Shown one piece after another: positions 50,957 through 61,163 of a stretch of DNA of 64,000 nt (positions within the stretch are counted from its first letter, which is position 1; each line of letters opens with the position of its first letter). The DNA lies in contig DASXRU010000051.1 of assembly GCA_036506395.1 (NCBI GenBank), forward strand, positions 1 to 64,000. The letters run 5' to 3'. The notes below the pieces were generated by a model, which had not been told where the DNA came from, made no database searches, and saw nothing but the letters and a program-made list of their open reading frames with translations. The position numbers and the translations under genes were made by a program. The stretch is from DASXRU01 sp036506395 (GTDB lineage Bacteria; Acidobacteriota; Blastocatellia; Pyrinomonadales; Pyrinomonadaceae).

Positions 50957-52102
50957 ATGCGATTCATAATACTCTTGCTTGTTTTGTCGAACTCGGTTGT
51001 AACTGTGCCAGCGCTCAATTTGCAAGAAGTTTCAGCCGAAGCGGAGCGCCATGTTGCTGAAGCTCGTGCCGCTGAAGGGCGGGAAGAGTGGCAGGCAGCA
51101 GAGCAGAGTTACCTTAAAGCGATTAAGCTGGCTCCTACATGGGCTGAAGCGTTGGTTAATCTTGGCGTAGTCTACAATCGCGAAGGCAAAACAGACGATG
51201 CGATTCGAGCGTTCACGCGGGCCGCGCAAATTAAGCCCAAACTTGCGGGCGCACTTTTCAATCTGGGATTGACCCTGGTGCGAAAAGGCGCCTATGGCGA
51301 GGCCATCACGCCATTGCGCCGCGCCCTCGAAATTGAACCCGAGAACGATGGCGCGCGCCGTTCACTGGCGGTGGCGCTCATCGGAACGGAGCGGTTTCAG
51401 GAAGCGAGCCGCCAAATTGCCCTGCTGCTGGTAAAGTCTCCGCGCGACTCAGCTTTACTGGAAATGGCAGCGGGGAGTTTCATGCACCAGCGCCGATACG
51501 CTGAAGCGGCAACGGTCTTGCAGCGCCGGCTCGACCTGGAAAACGCGACGAGCCAGTTGTGGGCGCAGTATGGCGACGCGCTGGATGGCGCATCGCGCAC
51601 ACCGGAAGCAGTTGAGGCATACAGGCGAGCCGTCGACCTCGCGCCTGATTCCACCAACACCCGCTATGGCCTTGGCTATCTCTACTGGAAGCTTTATCGC
51701 TATGACGAAGCTGAGCGTGAGCTGTCCGAAGTTCTGCAGCGTGACCCCAATGATGCGCGGGCGGCGTTTACGCTGGGCGATCTTTATTTGACCAAAGGCG
51801 ATGCGACCCGCGCTTTGCCGCTACTGGAAAAGGCTGAGGAGGCGTATCCCGAAGAGTTCGACACACGATTCGCTCTGGGAAGAGCCTTGCTGCTTACCGG
51901 CAACCGCAATCAAGGCATTGCTGAGTTGCGCGCGGCGGTGAAGATTGACGATTCAATTGCCGATGGGCATTTCCAACTTGGCCGGGCTCTGATGCAGGCT
52001 GGCGAGAAACAAGAGGGAAACCGGGAATTGAATCGCGCCAGGGAGCTTCACGACGCGAAGCGAAGAGCCGAAAGCGAAAGATTCAAGCCAAAAGCAAATT
52101 AG
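50957..52102 (+). CDS. Exported TPR-repeat protein
   Basis: The product is 381 residues from ATG 50957, preferred over 50948 because AAGAG lies 9 bp before it and almost touches the earlier ATG. A short signal peptide (MRFIILLLVLSNSVVTVPAL) is followed by about nine TPR units (EEWQAAEQSYLKAIKLAPTW, AIRAFTRAAQIKPKL, PEAVEAYRRAVDLAPDS). The C-terminal tail is charged (RAESERFKPKAN). No other domain is visible. It is a probable periplasmic scaffold, similar in build to the two TPR proteins at 7938-11190. It converges on the Oar gene at 52264. Confidence 0.88.
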   Translation: MRFIILLLVLSNSVVTVPALNLQEVSAEAERHVAEARAAEGREEWQAAEQSYLKAIKLAPTWAEALVNLGVVYNREGKTDDAIRAFTRAAQIKPKLAGALFNLGLTLVRKGAYGEAITPLRRALEIEPENDGARRSLAVALIGTERFQEASRQIALLLVKSPRDSALLEMAAGSFMHQRRYAEAATVLQRRLDLENATSQLWAQYGDALDGASRTPEAVEAYRRAVDLAPDSTNTRYGLGYLYWKLYRYDEAERELSEVLQRDPNDARAAFTLGDLYLTKGDATRALPLLEKAEEAYPEEFDTRFALGRALLLTGNRNQGIAELRAAVKIDDSIADGHFQLGRALMQAGEKQEGNRELNRARELHDAKRRAESERFKPKAN

Positions 52103-52156
52103 AACATTTCTCCGATCAGCCACCTTCGGAAAGCTGCAAGGGTTCAAAGCCACCTC

Positions 52157-52174
52157 GGGTTCGTTCGCGAACCC
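52157..52174 (+). terminator. Possible terminator hairpin after TPR gene
   Basis: GGGTTCG, a TTCG tetraloop and CGAACCC form a perfect 7-bp stem 54 bp past the TPR gene stop. The downstream tract is only moderately T-rich, so this is a weak terminator call. Confidence 0.4.
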
Positions 52175-52203
52175 TCTTGGTCTCTTGGATTCAATAAATG
52201 AAT

Positions 52204-52240
52204 GTGCCCGCAGATGTCCATAATGAACGCCTGCGGGCAC
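52204..52240 (-). terminator. Probable terminator after Oar receptor gene
   Basis: A perfect 10-bp stem GTGCCCGCAG/CTGCGGGCAC lies 24 bp past the receptor stop. On the minus strand it is followed by ATTCATTTATT, an imperfect U-rich tract. Confidence 0.65.
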
Positions 52241-52263
52241 GCACCGAATCGCAACAATCGGTG

Positions 52264-55200
52264 TTAGAAGTAAAGCTTCAACCCAAACTGGAACTCGCGT
52301 GGCAGACGCGTGGCCGTCGGTCTTCCAGTAGTAGGATTAGCGCAAACCAAAATCGTTCCGCCCGGAACACACGCCGACCCACCGAGTTGGTTGTCAACCG
52401 AACCAGGAAGGAACTGCGTGTGGTTGAAGACGTTGAACGATTCAGCCCGCAACTGAACGTAACGACCCTTTTCCTGGTTAAGGTATAAGTTCTTAACCAG
52501 CGACAGATTGGTTTGGTTACGACCGGGCAAGCGGAAAATCGCCCGACCCGAATTTCCAAACGTGCCGAAGACCGGATTAGCGAAAGCAGTGGGATCGAAA
52601 ATAAATGGCAAGCCCGAGACTGGATCAACCGTGCCGGCCAACCCACCCGTCGGATTGCCTGTAAGCTGCGCGCGATTGCCGTTCCTACCGCTGTTGGTCG
52701 AGGAGGCAAGGACGCGCGAGATCGGTTGTCCCGACTCTATATTTGTTATGCCTGAAATCTGCCAGCCCGACAGAACGTAATGTGCGAAGCCGTTCTTGCT
52801 CTGGCGGAAGAACGGCAACTCATAAATGTAGCTGGCGGCGAATATGTGCGGACGGGAAGTGCGCGCTTCGGCATACTCGGGGCGCAAATTAAACTGGTTT
52901 TGCGGCGCGTCCACGCCGTCGCGGTCGTTAGTGAAATTGGTCATGTTCTTACTGAACGTGTAAGCGACGTTCAGGGAACTGCCGCGCGCAAATCTCCAGT
53001 TCAGCGACGACAGCAATCCGTGGTAACGCGAGATTGCCTGGGTCTCGATGAAAGTGATCGTGCTATAGCCTACGAAGGGGCGAATCGCGTTAACGTTCGT
53101 TGAGGCGGTGGGGTTGCGCACCGTGTCGAGAATCCACGCATTCGTCTCAGCCGGACCAACGAAGTTGATGTTACGCCGGTCAAGCAGGTGATCGCCTTTC
53201 GTGCCCACATAGCTGATATCAATTACGGCGTTCTTGAAAATCTCGTGCTGCACGCCGGCCGACCATTGTTGAATCATGGGCGTCACGAGGTTTCGATCAA
53301 CGCCACCAATGCTGCGTACTGGCAAATTGCCCAGCGCGCCGCCCGCAGGAGTCGCGAGTGTGATGCCCGCACCGCTGAAGCTGGCGCTGTTGGTAAAGGG
53401 GGGATTGCTGGCGGTCGGATCTTCATAAAGGAAGGTCGCGATCTGGTCGTAGTAGAAGCCGTAACCCAGACGGAACACTGTCTTGCCGTTCTCGCCGAAC
53501 AGGGTGCGTCCGAAACCGTTCTTGAAATCAGGACTCCATGCCAGGCCGACGCGCGGACTAAAGTTGTTTTTGTCGTGCGGGACGATCGTCCTGCCAAATG
53601 GGGAGCCGGCGCCGGCAACCGCTATTCCATTCAACTCATTTCCTGTGCCGCTCTGCAGAGAACTACATATCGACACTGCCGGCGGCGTAGCAACCGGCAG
53701 GCAGGTTGGAACCCTGGCTCTATCGAAGAGCTCCGGCTCGAACGCCGCGATCACGTTTTTGCGATCAGTCGCCGGAACAAAATCCTGATAGCGCACGCCG
53801 TAGTCCAACGTCAGGTTCGGGCGAATGCGCCAGGTGTCTTGCGCAAAGAACTCGCGTCGTCCCAGGTGCAGGTGGAAAGTAATGTCGAACTGGCTTTCAC
53901 TGTATGAGTTCGCTCGCCCCAGCAAGAAGCTGCCGAGGGCAATGCCGGTCTGCGTAAGCGTCACGCCGGTGGTGGAAACACCGCGCGATTCGGCGGTGGT
54001 GAAACCAAACGAGCCTTGTGTATTGTTGTTACTGTTTTCGTTCTTCCCTTCAAAGGCCCATTCGCCACCGAACTTGAAGGTGTGATTGTCCTTGGTCCAG
54101 GTCACCACGTCGCGCGCCACCTGGTTGCGATAACGAATAGCGAAGCCCTGCAACGCACCGGCAGTAGTAATACCTGTAATGGTGAGCGTCGGGATAGCGT
54201 TGGCATTGTTCTCCGGGAAGACTTCGGGAATGGGTGCGCCCCCATAATCCGAACGGCGTCCACGGCCCACCAGTTGGGAACCGATGAAGTTCTGCGAGAA
54301 ATTATAGGTTGCTTCATTTACCAGTGAAGGTGAAACAACGCTTATGAAGGAAATCGCCATCACCTGGCCAGGAGTGCGCGTGTCCGTCGTGGATATGTTG
54401 GGCAGATTGATTCCATTAAAGAGACCGCCCGTCTCCTGCGTTATATTCAAATCGTGCGTGTACCGGCCGTAGATGCGGTGGTTTTCATTGAAGTTGTGGT
54501 CAATACGAATCACTTCCTGCCGAGTGTTCTGCAGGTTAACAGGACTGAAAGTGAAACTACTGCCAGCATCAGGAAGTGGCCAGATTGGTAAAAGACCCAG
54601 CGCCTGCGGGCTAAGGTCACTTCCCGGAATGATGTTACCTGTATAGGCGCGCCCATCCGCGCGGAAAACCATGCCCGCCTGAGCCTGAACCGTGCTACCG
54701 GTGGTGTTTACTACAAATAGGGGCGTCGTCGTACAGGTTCCCACACCGGGTGTAGTACAGCTTCCCGGCGTAGAAGCTGATGTGCGGAAGAGCGGCAAGC
54801 CAAGACTGGAGGAGAAATCACCGGCGCGTTGCGCAATGGTGGGAACGGTCGCAGTGCTGGCTGTTATCGCTCGACGAATGCGGCGTCCGTCCTCCGAGAA
54901 AAAGAAAAAGGTCTTGTTGTGACCGCTATAGTGGTCCTTACCCCCCTCACCGAAACGGGGCAAGATGACTGGGCCGCTCAAGGTCCCTCCGAAGGTGTTA
55001 TAGCGAAGTTTTGGAACCTTGTTCTTTAATGTTCCATCGGGGTTGCGGCCGGTACGCTTATTGAAAAACGAATTGGCATTGAAGTAATCGTTGCGCACGA
55101 ACTCATAAAGCGACGCATGAAAGTCATTACTACCACCACGAGTGACCACGGTAACCGTGCCGCTTCCAGATCTGCCTACTTCTGCCGTGTAATTCGACGT

Positions 55201-55887
55201 CAACACCTTGAACTCTTTGATCGAGTCGATGGTAGGTGTCGAGAGCAAAGTGATATTCGAGCCGCCATCAGTGTTGTTGACGCCATCAACGAGATAGTTG
55301 ACGCCATTGCGGCGCATGCCATTAATTGAAACGCTGGTCCGATTCGTAAGTCCCAGACTAGTCTCGTCCGCTAAATCGGAGCTGACCCCAGGGATACCAG
55401 ACTCGAGCAGTTTCAGAAAGTCGCGGTTATTCAATGGCAGCTCTCGAACCTGCGCGCCCGATACCAGAGCCTGTCCCGTCGGGCTTTCCTGAATTGGCGG
55501 CGCCTCGTCCGTAACCTGTATCGTCTCCGTCACCACACCTGCTTCCAGCACGACGTCCACTGGCCGGCGATCCTTGGCATTGAGTGTCAGGTTCTGGACG
55601 GACCGTTTGAAGCCCGTCCGTTCAACCGCAATCGAGTAAGGTCCCGGAGGCAGCGGGGTCACTGTGAAGAGACCCTCGTCATTGCTTTCGACACGACGCT
55701 CGGCTCCGGTCTCCTTGTTAGTGACGACAATCGTCGCTTTGGGAACCAGCGCGCCGGTGGCGTCCACAACCTTGCCGCTGATGGTCGCCGCGGTCTCTTC
55801 CTGAGCGAACGCGATCGCGCTCAGGCCGCAGAAGAAGGCCAACGTCAAGGATAGGAGTCGGAGTGTGACGCTGAGATGGTGCTTCAT
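52264..55887 (-). CDS. Oar-type TonB-dependent receptor
   Basis: From ATG 55887 (AGAGGA 8 bp upstream) the product is 1207 residues. After a signal peptide ending at IAFAQ comes the carboxypeptidase-regulatory-like domain (ATISGKVVDATGALVPKATI, EGLFTVTPLPPGPYSIAVE). The plug carries ELPLNNRDFLKLLESGIPGV, YLVDGVNNTDGGSNITLL and GTVTVVTRGGSNDFHAS. The barrel ends in FQFGLKLYF, with an aromatic last residue as the assembly signal. It presumably imports oligomeric ligands. It is followed by a terminator and transcribed alone. The adjacent sulfatase suggests sulfated polysaccharide as one possible ligand, but this is not shown by the receptor sequence. Confidence 0.92.
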   Translation of the reverse strand: MKHHLSVTLRLLSLTLAFFCGLSAIAFAQEETAATISGKVVDATGALVPKATIVVTNKETGAERRVESNDEGLFTVTPLPPGPYSIAVERTGFKRSVQNLTLNAKDRRPVDVVLEAGVVTETIQVTDEAPPIQESPTGQALVSGAQVRELPLNNRDFLKLLESGIPGVSSDLADETSLGLTNRTSVSINGMRRNGVNYLVDGVNNTDGGSNITLLSTPTIDSIKEFKVLTSNYTAEVGRSGSGTVTVVTRGGSNDFHASLYEFVRNDYFNANSFFNKRTGRNPDGTLKNKVPKLRYNTFGGTLSGPVILPRFGEGGKDHYSGHNKTFFFFSEDGRRIRRAITASTATVPTIAQRAGDFSSSLGLPLFRTSASTPGSCTTPGVGTCTTTPLFVVNTTGSTVQAQAGMVFRADGRAYTGNIIPGSDLSPQALGLLPIWPLPDAGSSFTFSPVNLQNTRQEVIRIDHNFNENHRIYGRYTHDLNITQETGGLFNGINLPNISTTDTRTPGQVMAISFISVVSPSLVNEATYNFSQNFIGSQLVGRGRRSDYGGAPIPEVFPENNANAIPTLTITGITTAGALQGFAIRYRNQVARDVVTWTKDNHTFKFGGEWAFEGKNENSNNNTQGSFGFTTAESRGVSTTGVTLTQTGIALGSFLLGRANSYSESQFDITFHLHLGRREFFAQDTWRIRPNLTLDYGVRYQDFVPATDRKNVIAAFEPELFDRARVPTCLPVATPPAVSICSSLQSGTGNELNGIAVAGAGSPFGRTIVPHDKNNFSPRVGLAWSPDFKNGFGRTLFGENGKTVFRLGYGFYYDQIATFLYEDPTASNPPFTNSASFSGAGITLATPAGGALGNLPVRSIGGVDRNLVTPMIQQWSAGVQHEIFKNAVIDISYVGTKGDHLLDRRNINFVGPAETNAWILDTVRNPTASTNVNAIRPFVGYSTITFIETQAISRYHGLLSSLNWRFARGSSLNVAYTFSKNMTNFTNDRDGVDAPQNQFNLRPEYAEARTSRPHIFAASYIYELPFFRQSKNGFAHYVLSGWQISGITNIESGQPISRVLASSTNSGRNGNRAQLTGNPTGGLAGTVDPVSGLPFIFDPTAFANPVFGTFGNSGRAIFRLPGRNQTNLSLVKNLYLNQEKGRYVQLRAESFNVFNHTQFLPGSVDNQLGGSACVPGGTILVCANPTTGRPTATRLPREFQFGLKLYF

Positions 55888-56250
55888 GGGGGTGTCCTCT
55901 CGTTTAATCAAAATGGAATTTGTTAGTCAAAAGATTGCACGCTGAAATGCTGTCGCGTGCCGGATGCAGAATTAAGCTTATACACCCAAGCTTATACACC
56001 CACGCGGGCAGATGTAACAAGGGGTTTTTGTTCTTCTGCGCCTTGATCTTTGCGCACTGAGTCGGGTTCAGGGTCACGCCCGTTCAGATCCCTGTTTGAG
56101 TCAGCGACCATAGCTCCGGCAAGGAGTCCATAGTATCGCCATGCAGTCAATTTCTCGAATCAGCCCGTTGCCGCGGTTTCCGCTTGATCGGGAAAGTGAT
56201 ACAACCCTGGCTGCAGAACTAAGGAAACATTCGGCGCCTTGTATTCCTGC
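55888..56250. other. Intergenic region between sulfatase and Oar gene
   Basis: This 363-bp gap has no gene that I can support. It holds a direct duplication of AAGCTTATACACCC at about 55974-56001 and the purine-rich leader AGAGGACACCCC just before the receptor ATG. The receptor promoter must lie here, but I see no strong consensus boxes. Confidence 0.6.
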
Positions 56251-57768
56251 TTAACCAGTCGCTTTTACGCAGGGCTCGACTATGGCGGCAGGTCCCGGCG
56301 GCTCAAGATCGTTAGTCTCACGTCTAAGCACCTCCAGCCGAGAGCGCAACTCTCGCACGCGTTTTTCATGCTCGCGCTTTGGGTAAAGATTGATCATCTC
56401 GTCAGGATCGCTCTTTAGATCGTAGAGTTCCCACTCTTCCGGCTGCTCCCAAAAATGAATAAGTTTCCAGCGTTCAGTTCTGATACCACGGTTCTTGCGA
56501 GCGCAATGCTCCGCCGGATACTCGTAGTACTCATAAAGGAAAGCATCGCGCCAGGGTATCTCACGACCTTCGAGCTGCGGGAGGAAACTACGGCCCTGAA
56601 TCCACGGGGGAACGGGCACGCCGGCCATTTCTAACAGGGTCGGCGCAAGATCGATGTTAAGAATCATGTGCCGCGAATTCACCTGACCGGCTTTCACTCG
56701 TGACGGCAGGCGAGCTAACAAGGGCACGCGGATCGAAGGTTCATACATCAATCGCTTGTCGAAGAGACCATGCTCTCCCAAAAAGAACCCGTTGTCCGAA
56801 GTGTAGATAACAAGCGTCTCCCTGCTAAGGTTGTCCTTATCCAAAAAGTTCAGAACGCGCCCGACGTTCTCATCCACACCGAGTAAGGTGCGATAGTAAT
56901 TCTTTGCCAGTTGCTGAAAGTTCTGCCGCTTGCGTTCCTCAGGAGGAAGTGTGCTCGCCACTCCTCGATTACGGAAGTCAGGCATATCAGCAACTGCCAT
57001 TTCAGTTTTACGCAGTGCCTCAGGCCGGCCTTCGAAGCGGTCATCGAATGACCGCGGGATGGGGATTTCGATGTCGTCAAACATCTTTTCAAATCGTGCC
57101 GCGGGCACCCAGTTTCGGTGCGGTGACTTGAAGTTGTAAAGCAGGCAGAAGGGGCGATCTTTCGGCCGTTGTTGTAGAAACGTCAGGGCCTGATCGCCGA
57201 CCACGTCATCCGTATGACCCCGAAATTTCATCCTCATGCCGTTTGTGATCATCTCAGGATCGTTATAAGGCCCGCCGCCTCCTGGCAAAATGATCCACTG
57301 GTCAAATCCCGTGGGCAAAGAACGAAGATGCCACTTGCCTACTAACGCGGTGTGGTAACCGGCGCGTCGCAGCAAGTGAACGAAGGTTTCCTGTTCATCT
57401 TTCAGACCCGGCTGATTACGAAAGATGGATCCGGAAGCGCCGTTGGTGGTGACACCGTGCGTGTGTGAATAGAGTCCGGTGAGAAATGACGCCCGACTGG
57501 GAGCACAAAGCGAGTTAGTGACAAACATTTCAGTGAAGCGCATGCCTTCGGCGCCGATGCGATCCAGGTTCGGCGTCTTCAAGATCGTATTGCCGTAGGC
57601 ACTCATCGCGTTCTGCTGTTGATCATCAGTCATGATGAAGATGATGTTGGGCGCGGCAGTGGGCGTAGGCCGCGTTTGCGCAAAACTTTCGCTGCCGGCA
57701 AATCTCTCCAGCGCCAGGCCGGCAGCAGTCGTACCCAGGGTCTTTATCAGCTCTCGACGACTAATCAT
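56251..57768 (-). CDS. Tat-exported sulfatase
   Basis: The 505-residue type I sulfatase begins with a twin-arginine signal (SRRELIKTLGTTAAGLALE). The metal site opens as IIFIMTDDQQ (Asp48, Asp49). The formylglycine motif is C88-A-P-S-R in NSLCAPSRASFLTG, so activation needs a maturase (not in the window) or FGE. VGKWHL and YTSDNGFFLGEHGL are further active-site blocks, and the C-terminal subdomain is complete. It releases sulfate from a sulfated glycan or ester outside the cytoplasm. It lies between two Oar receptor genes in the same direction, after a terminator, and is a candidate member of a glycan-use locus. Confidence 0.94.
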   Translation of the reverse strand: MISRRELIKTLGTTAAGLALERFAGSESFAQTRPTPTAAPNIIFIMTDDQQQNAMSAYGNTILKTPNLDRIGAEGMRFTEMFVTNSLCAPSRASFLTGLYSHTHGVTTNGASGSIFRNQPGLKDEQETFVHLLRRAGYHTALVGKWHLRSLPTGFDQWIILPGGGGPYNDPEMITNGMRMKFRGHTDDVVGDQALTFLQQRPKDRPFCLLYNFKSPHRNWVPAARFEKMFDDIEIPIPRSFDDRFEGRPEALRKTEMAVADMPDFRNRGVASTLPPEERKRQNFQQLAKNYYRTLLGVDENVGRVLNFLDKDNLSRETLVIYTSDNGFFLGEHGLFDKRLMYEPSIRVPLLARLPSRVKAGQVNSRHMILNIDLAPTLLEMAGVPVPPWIQGRSFLPQLEGREIPWRDAFLYEYYEYPAEHCARKNRGIRTERWKLIHFWEQPEEWELYDLKSDPDEMINLYPKREHEKRVRELRSRLEVLRRETNDLEPPGPAAIVEPCVKATG

Positions 57769-57824
57769 TATTCATGTCGAAACTCGATTAGAACTCACGT
57801 GCTTACCGGTCTGAACTCAAAAAG

Positions 57825-57856
57825 AACCGGGCAGAGGCTAGCGCCCTTGCCCGGTT
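57825..57856 (-). terminator. Intrinsic terminator after Oar gene
   Basis: A perfect 9-bp stem AACCGGGCA/TGCCCGGTT lies 20 bp past the receptor stop. On the minus strand it is followed by CTTTTTGAG, giving a standard rho-independent terminator between the receptor and the sulfatase. Confidence 0.85.
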
Positions 57857-57875
57857 TGGCTTTGCCGAAAGGCAG

Positions 57876-60800
57876 TCAGAATTGATAACGCAATGCCACC
57901 TGAATACTGCGCGGTGAGTAGTTGACCGAGGTACCATTAATGCGTCCGAAATTGACTGAGGTAAAGTCCGTGCTGGCAGGAAATCCATACTGCACATGGT
58001 TGAAGGCATTATAAAATTCCGCGCGCACCGTAAACCTCTGCCCCTCCCACGGCATTCGGAAAGACTTGTAAAGTCCGAAGTCAACATTCTGCACGCCGTC
58101 GGTGAAGAATGTGTTACGTCCGACAAGATTCCCTGTGGTCAGATCCCCAAAGAGTGGCGTGCGAAAGGCCGACTGGGGCAGTTGTTGTTGAGACGTGCCG
58201 GGATTGTCAATGCCCCGTCCCAGCACTGATGGATCCACGATGACGGGACGCTCTGCGAAACTATCGAGGTTGAGGTCGGAACCACCAATCACAGTAAAGG
58301 GTGTCCCGGAGACGAGTTTCACGACTGTTGAAATCTGCCAACCCCCAAACGCCTTACCAATCCAGCCGGTTCGATTGCGCAAGAATGGCAGCAAGTAGCT
58401 ACCATTGAATGTAAATCGATGGCGCGTGTCGAAACGTGAATTACCACGGGCTATCTTGGTGTTCGGGCCGGTGGCGTTCGAATCGCCGGCACCCACGAAG
58501 GTTGCCTCTGAGGTCGTATCAATGGAGTGACTCCAGGTATAAGCGGCTTGGAAATTGAGTCCTCGACTCAGCCGCTTAATCCACTCAACCTGCAGTCCGT
58601 TGTAGTAGCTAAACGCGCCGTTGCCGACCTGCAAGTTGGTGGCGAAGCGGCCATCGGGACGGCGTTCGTTGGTGCGAGGGACACGTAAGCTGACTTCATT
58701 GAACGCAATAGGCACGACACTGGGACAGGCCGCCGTGAATAGAAGGGTGCCCGTGCCAGTGGTTCCGGCGCACTGCGGATCGGCGGCCAGACGTACGAAT
58801 TGACCGCGCAAGGCAGCAGGATTGTTCGGGTGATCAGGGACTAAGACGGGCCCATTCAAAGGGGAAATTGGGAGGTTTTGCTGAACGTAACGCAGCAGAC
58901 CGATGCCGCGATTTCCCGTATAGGTCAGGCGCAGCGCGGAGCTTAAGGGAATCTTTCGTTCGAACGTCAAAGTCCATTGCTGCGTATAGGGCATTTCAAG
59001 GTTCGGATCGATGAGCGTAATGCCCGGTCTTCCCGCTATCACTCCCGGCGTAAAGACGAAGCCTTCAGTTGGGTCGGCGACGTTAAAGCTTCCAGTGCCA
59101 CTGGGGCCGGCGAAACCGATTAGGGCAGCGTTTGGTGGATTGAAGCGAACATTGGCCCCACCCTGAGAAAATACGGATTGAAAGATACGTCCATGGTAGA
59201 TGCCGTATCCACCGCGAATCGACGAATTGCCCGCCCCTCCCGTCAGTTTCGACATAAAACCATCCTGCCAGCCCGGGCTATAAGCGAAGCCAATCCGTGG
59301 CTCAATGTTGTCCTTGTCGGAGCCATAGACGTAGTCAATTCGATTCTTTAACTCTCGCGGAGCAGACACATACTCATAGCGCGCGCCTATATTAAGCGTT
59401 AGGTCGGGCCGCACCTTCCAATTGTCTTCGGCGTAGAAGTTCGACTCGTTTATCCTGTTCTCCAGGAAGAAGGGTCCATAACCTTTTTGATACGAGGAGA
59501 TGCAGCCGCGCAGGAATTGCTCATAACCATTGGCTAAAGTTGTGCCGCCACAGGTGCGGCTGAAATTATAGAAACCGCGGGAGAAGTTGTCAGCCAGATC
59601 ATCGAGCTGTTGGCGACGTATGTCTGTGCCCGCTTTGAAGAAGTGATTGCCGCCGAACAGGGTGCTAATGTTGAAGACATACTGATTGTCAGTCTGATAG
59701 CGATTAATCGGAAAATTCCCAGCGCTCCCGATTGTCGGAGTACCGAACGTGAGGTTCTGGAACTGGATTATTGGAGTATTGTCTCCAGCCTTAATTCCTA
59801 CCAGGGTAGTTCTTAAACCGAGACCATAACGAAACTCTGCGACAGTCTTAGCGGTAAAAAGATGGGTCCAGTTGATGCCCAGATTCTGCTGCTTGTTATT
59901 CTGCCTGGTCGCCTCGCCGAAGACGATGTTGTCGTCGTTATCGAAGATCTGCCTTGTATACTGCCAACGGGCAAAAAAGTTATCTTCCGAACGCGGATTC
60001 CAATCAAGCCTGCCGGAATAATCATCAAGCGGCCGGTTGAAGGGACGCTGACCTCTGAAAGTACGGGTACTGCTGCTGGGATCGTTAGGAGTGACATTGG
60101 CGAAACGCTCGATAACCGATTGAACAAATGCTCTATTGGCCGGCGTATCATTGACACCAGCTATTAATCTCGGGGCCCGCTCGCTGGAAAGCAAAATGTC
60201 CCGGACCACGTTAAGCGCGCCACTCTCCCGCTTTTGATCGAAACTGACAAACCCAAAGAGATGATTCTTGAAAACTGGAAAACCGGCAGTGAATCCATAC
60301 TGATTCCGCCGCGTAACAGGTTTTGCCTGGCCCGTAAAGAAATGGCTTTTGGCGTTCAGGGCGCTGTCATTGTGAAACCAGTAAACATCGCCGTGGGGAG
60401 TGTTGGTTCCATTCTTGGTCTGCACAAGGACTACTGCCCCATAACCACGTCCAAACTCAGCGGTGAAGTTATTAGTGATGACCTGAAACTCCTTGATTGT
60501 TGAAAGAGCGGCTCCCTGGCGATTCTGATTCTCCGACGAGTCGTCGTTGTTTACACCATTAATTTGGAAGGTCGCACCCCGAGTCCCCGTGCCGTTGAAG
60601 TTAATGGAAGATCCGGAAGATGCTGTCGGATTATTCTGCCCCGATGTCGGGTTTTCCTGGAAGCCGGTAAAGGTTTCGGCTAGCGTGAGGAAGCTACCGG
60701 GATTGAAAGTCGGTTTGTCCATAATCTCCTGCGTATTGAGTGAGCCCTTGACCTCGGCATTCGTAGTGTTTATAGGGACTGCTTCAGCAGTAACTGTGAC

Positions 60801-61163
60801 TGCCTCCGAGACTCCGCTGGGAGTTAAGGTAAAGTCGATTACCCGCGTCTGATTCAGAGCGATCTCGATGTTCTGCTGGGCCAACGTGGTAAAACCAGCG
60901 CCCGAGGCTGTGACGTTGTAGCGGCCGAGCGGCAGAAACGTTGCGGTGTATGATCCATCGCTGTTTGTCTTGAGATTGCGCTCCTGCCCAGTCTCAATAT
61001 TCCGGACCACAACTTCAATACCGGGTATGACCAGACCGTTGGAATCGCTCACCGTGCCCTGCAGAGTTCCGGTGACGGTTTGTGCCTGAATCGCGCTTGA
61101 GCAAGCGACAGTCGCTGAAACGAGGCACAACAGGCGCAATGTAATTCTGAAATGTTGCTTCAT
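57876..61163 (-). CDS. Oar-type TonB-dependent receptor
   Basis: The 1095-residue protein starts at ATG 61163 with AGAGGACACTCCC directly upstream, nearly the same leader as the receptor at 55887. The signal peptide ends at SAIQAQ. It has a carboxypeptidase-regulatory-like domain (GTLQGTVSDSNGLVIPGIEV, DGSYTATFLPLGRYNVTAS), a plug (FNGTGTRGATFQINGVNNDD, VVLVQTKNGTNTPHGD) and a barrel ending in IQVALRYQF. It lies upstream of the sulfatase, with a terminator between them, and diverges from another receptor at 61769. It presumably imports large ligands with TonB. Confidence 0.93.
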   Translation of the reverse strand: MKQHFRITLRLLCLVSATVACSSAIQAQTVTGTLQGTVSDSNGLVIPGIEVVVRNIETGQERNLKTNSDGSYTATFLPLGRYNVTASGAGFTTLAQQNIEIALNQTRVIDFTLTPSGVSEAVTVTAEAVPINTTNAEVKGSLNTQEIMDKPTFNPGSFLTLAETFTGFQENPTSGQNNPTASSGSSINFNGTGTRGATFQINGVNNDDSSENQNRQGAALSTIKEFQVITNNFTAEFGRGYGAVVLVQTKNGTNTPHGDVYWFHNDSALNAKSHFFTGQAKPVTRRNQYGFTAGFPVFKNHLFGFVSFDQKRESGALNVVRDILLSSERAPRLIAGVNDTPANRAFVQSVIERFANVTPNDPSSSTRTFRGQRPFNRPLDDYSGRLDWNPRSEDNFFARWQYTRQIFDNDDNIVFGEATRQNNKQQNLGINWTHLFTAKTVAEFRYGLGLRTTLVGIKAGDNTPIIQFQNLTFGTPTIGSAGNFPINRYQTDNQYVFNISTLFGGNHFFKAGTDIRRQQLDDLADNFSRGFYNFSRTCGGTTLANGYEQFLRGCISSYQKGYGPFFLENRINESNFYAEDNWKVRPDLTLNIGARYEYVSAPRELKNRIDYVYGSDKDNIEPRIGFAYSPGWQDGFMSKLTGGAGNSSIRGGYGIYHGRIFQSVFSQGGANVRFNPPNAALIGFAGPSGTGSFNVADPTEGFVFTPGVIAGRPGITLIDPNLEMPYTQQWTLTFERKIPLSSALRLTYTGNRGIGLLRYVQQNLPISPLNGPVLVPDHPNNPAALRGQFVRLAADPQCAGTTGTGTLLFTAACPSVVPIAFNEVSLRVPRTNERRPDGRFATNLQVGNGAFSYYNGLQVEWIKRLSRGLNFQAAYTWSHSIDTTSEATFVGAGDSNATGPNTKIARGNSRFDTRHRFTFNGSYLLPFLRNRTGWIGKAFGGWQISTVVKLVSGTPFTVIGGSDLNLDSFAERPVIVDPSVLGRGIDNPGTSQQQLPQSAFRTPLFGDLTTGNLVGRNTFFTDGVQNVDFGLYKSFRMPWEGQRFTVRAEFYNAFNHVQYGFPASTDFTSVNFGRINGTSVNYSPRSIQVALRYQF

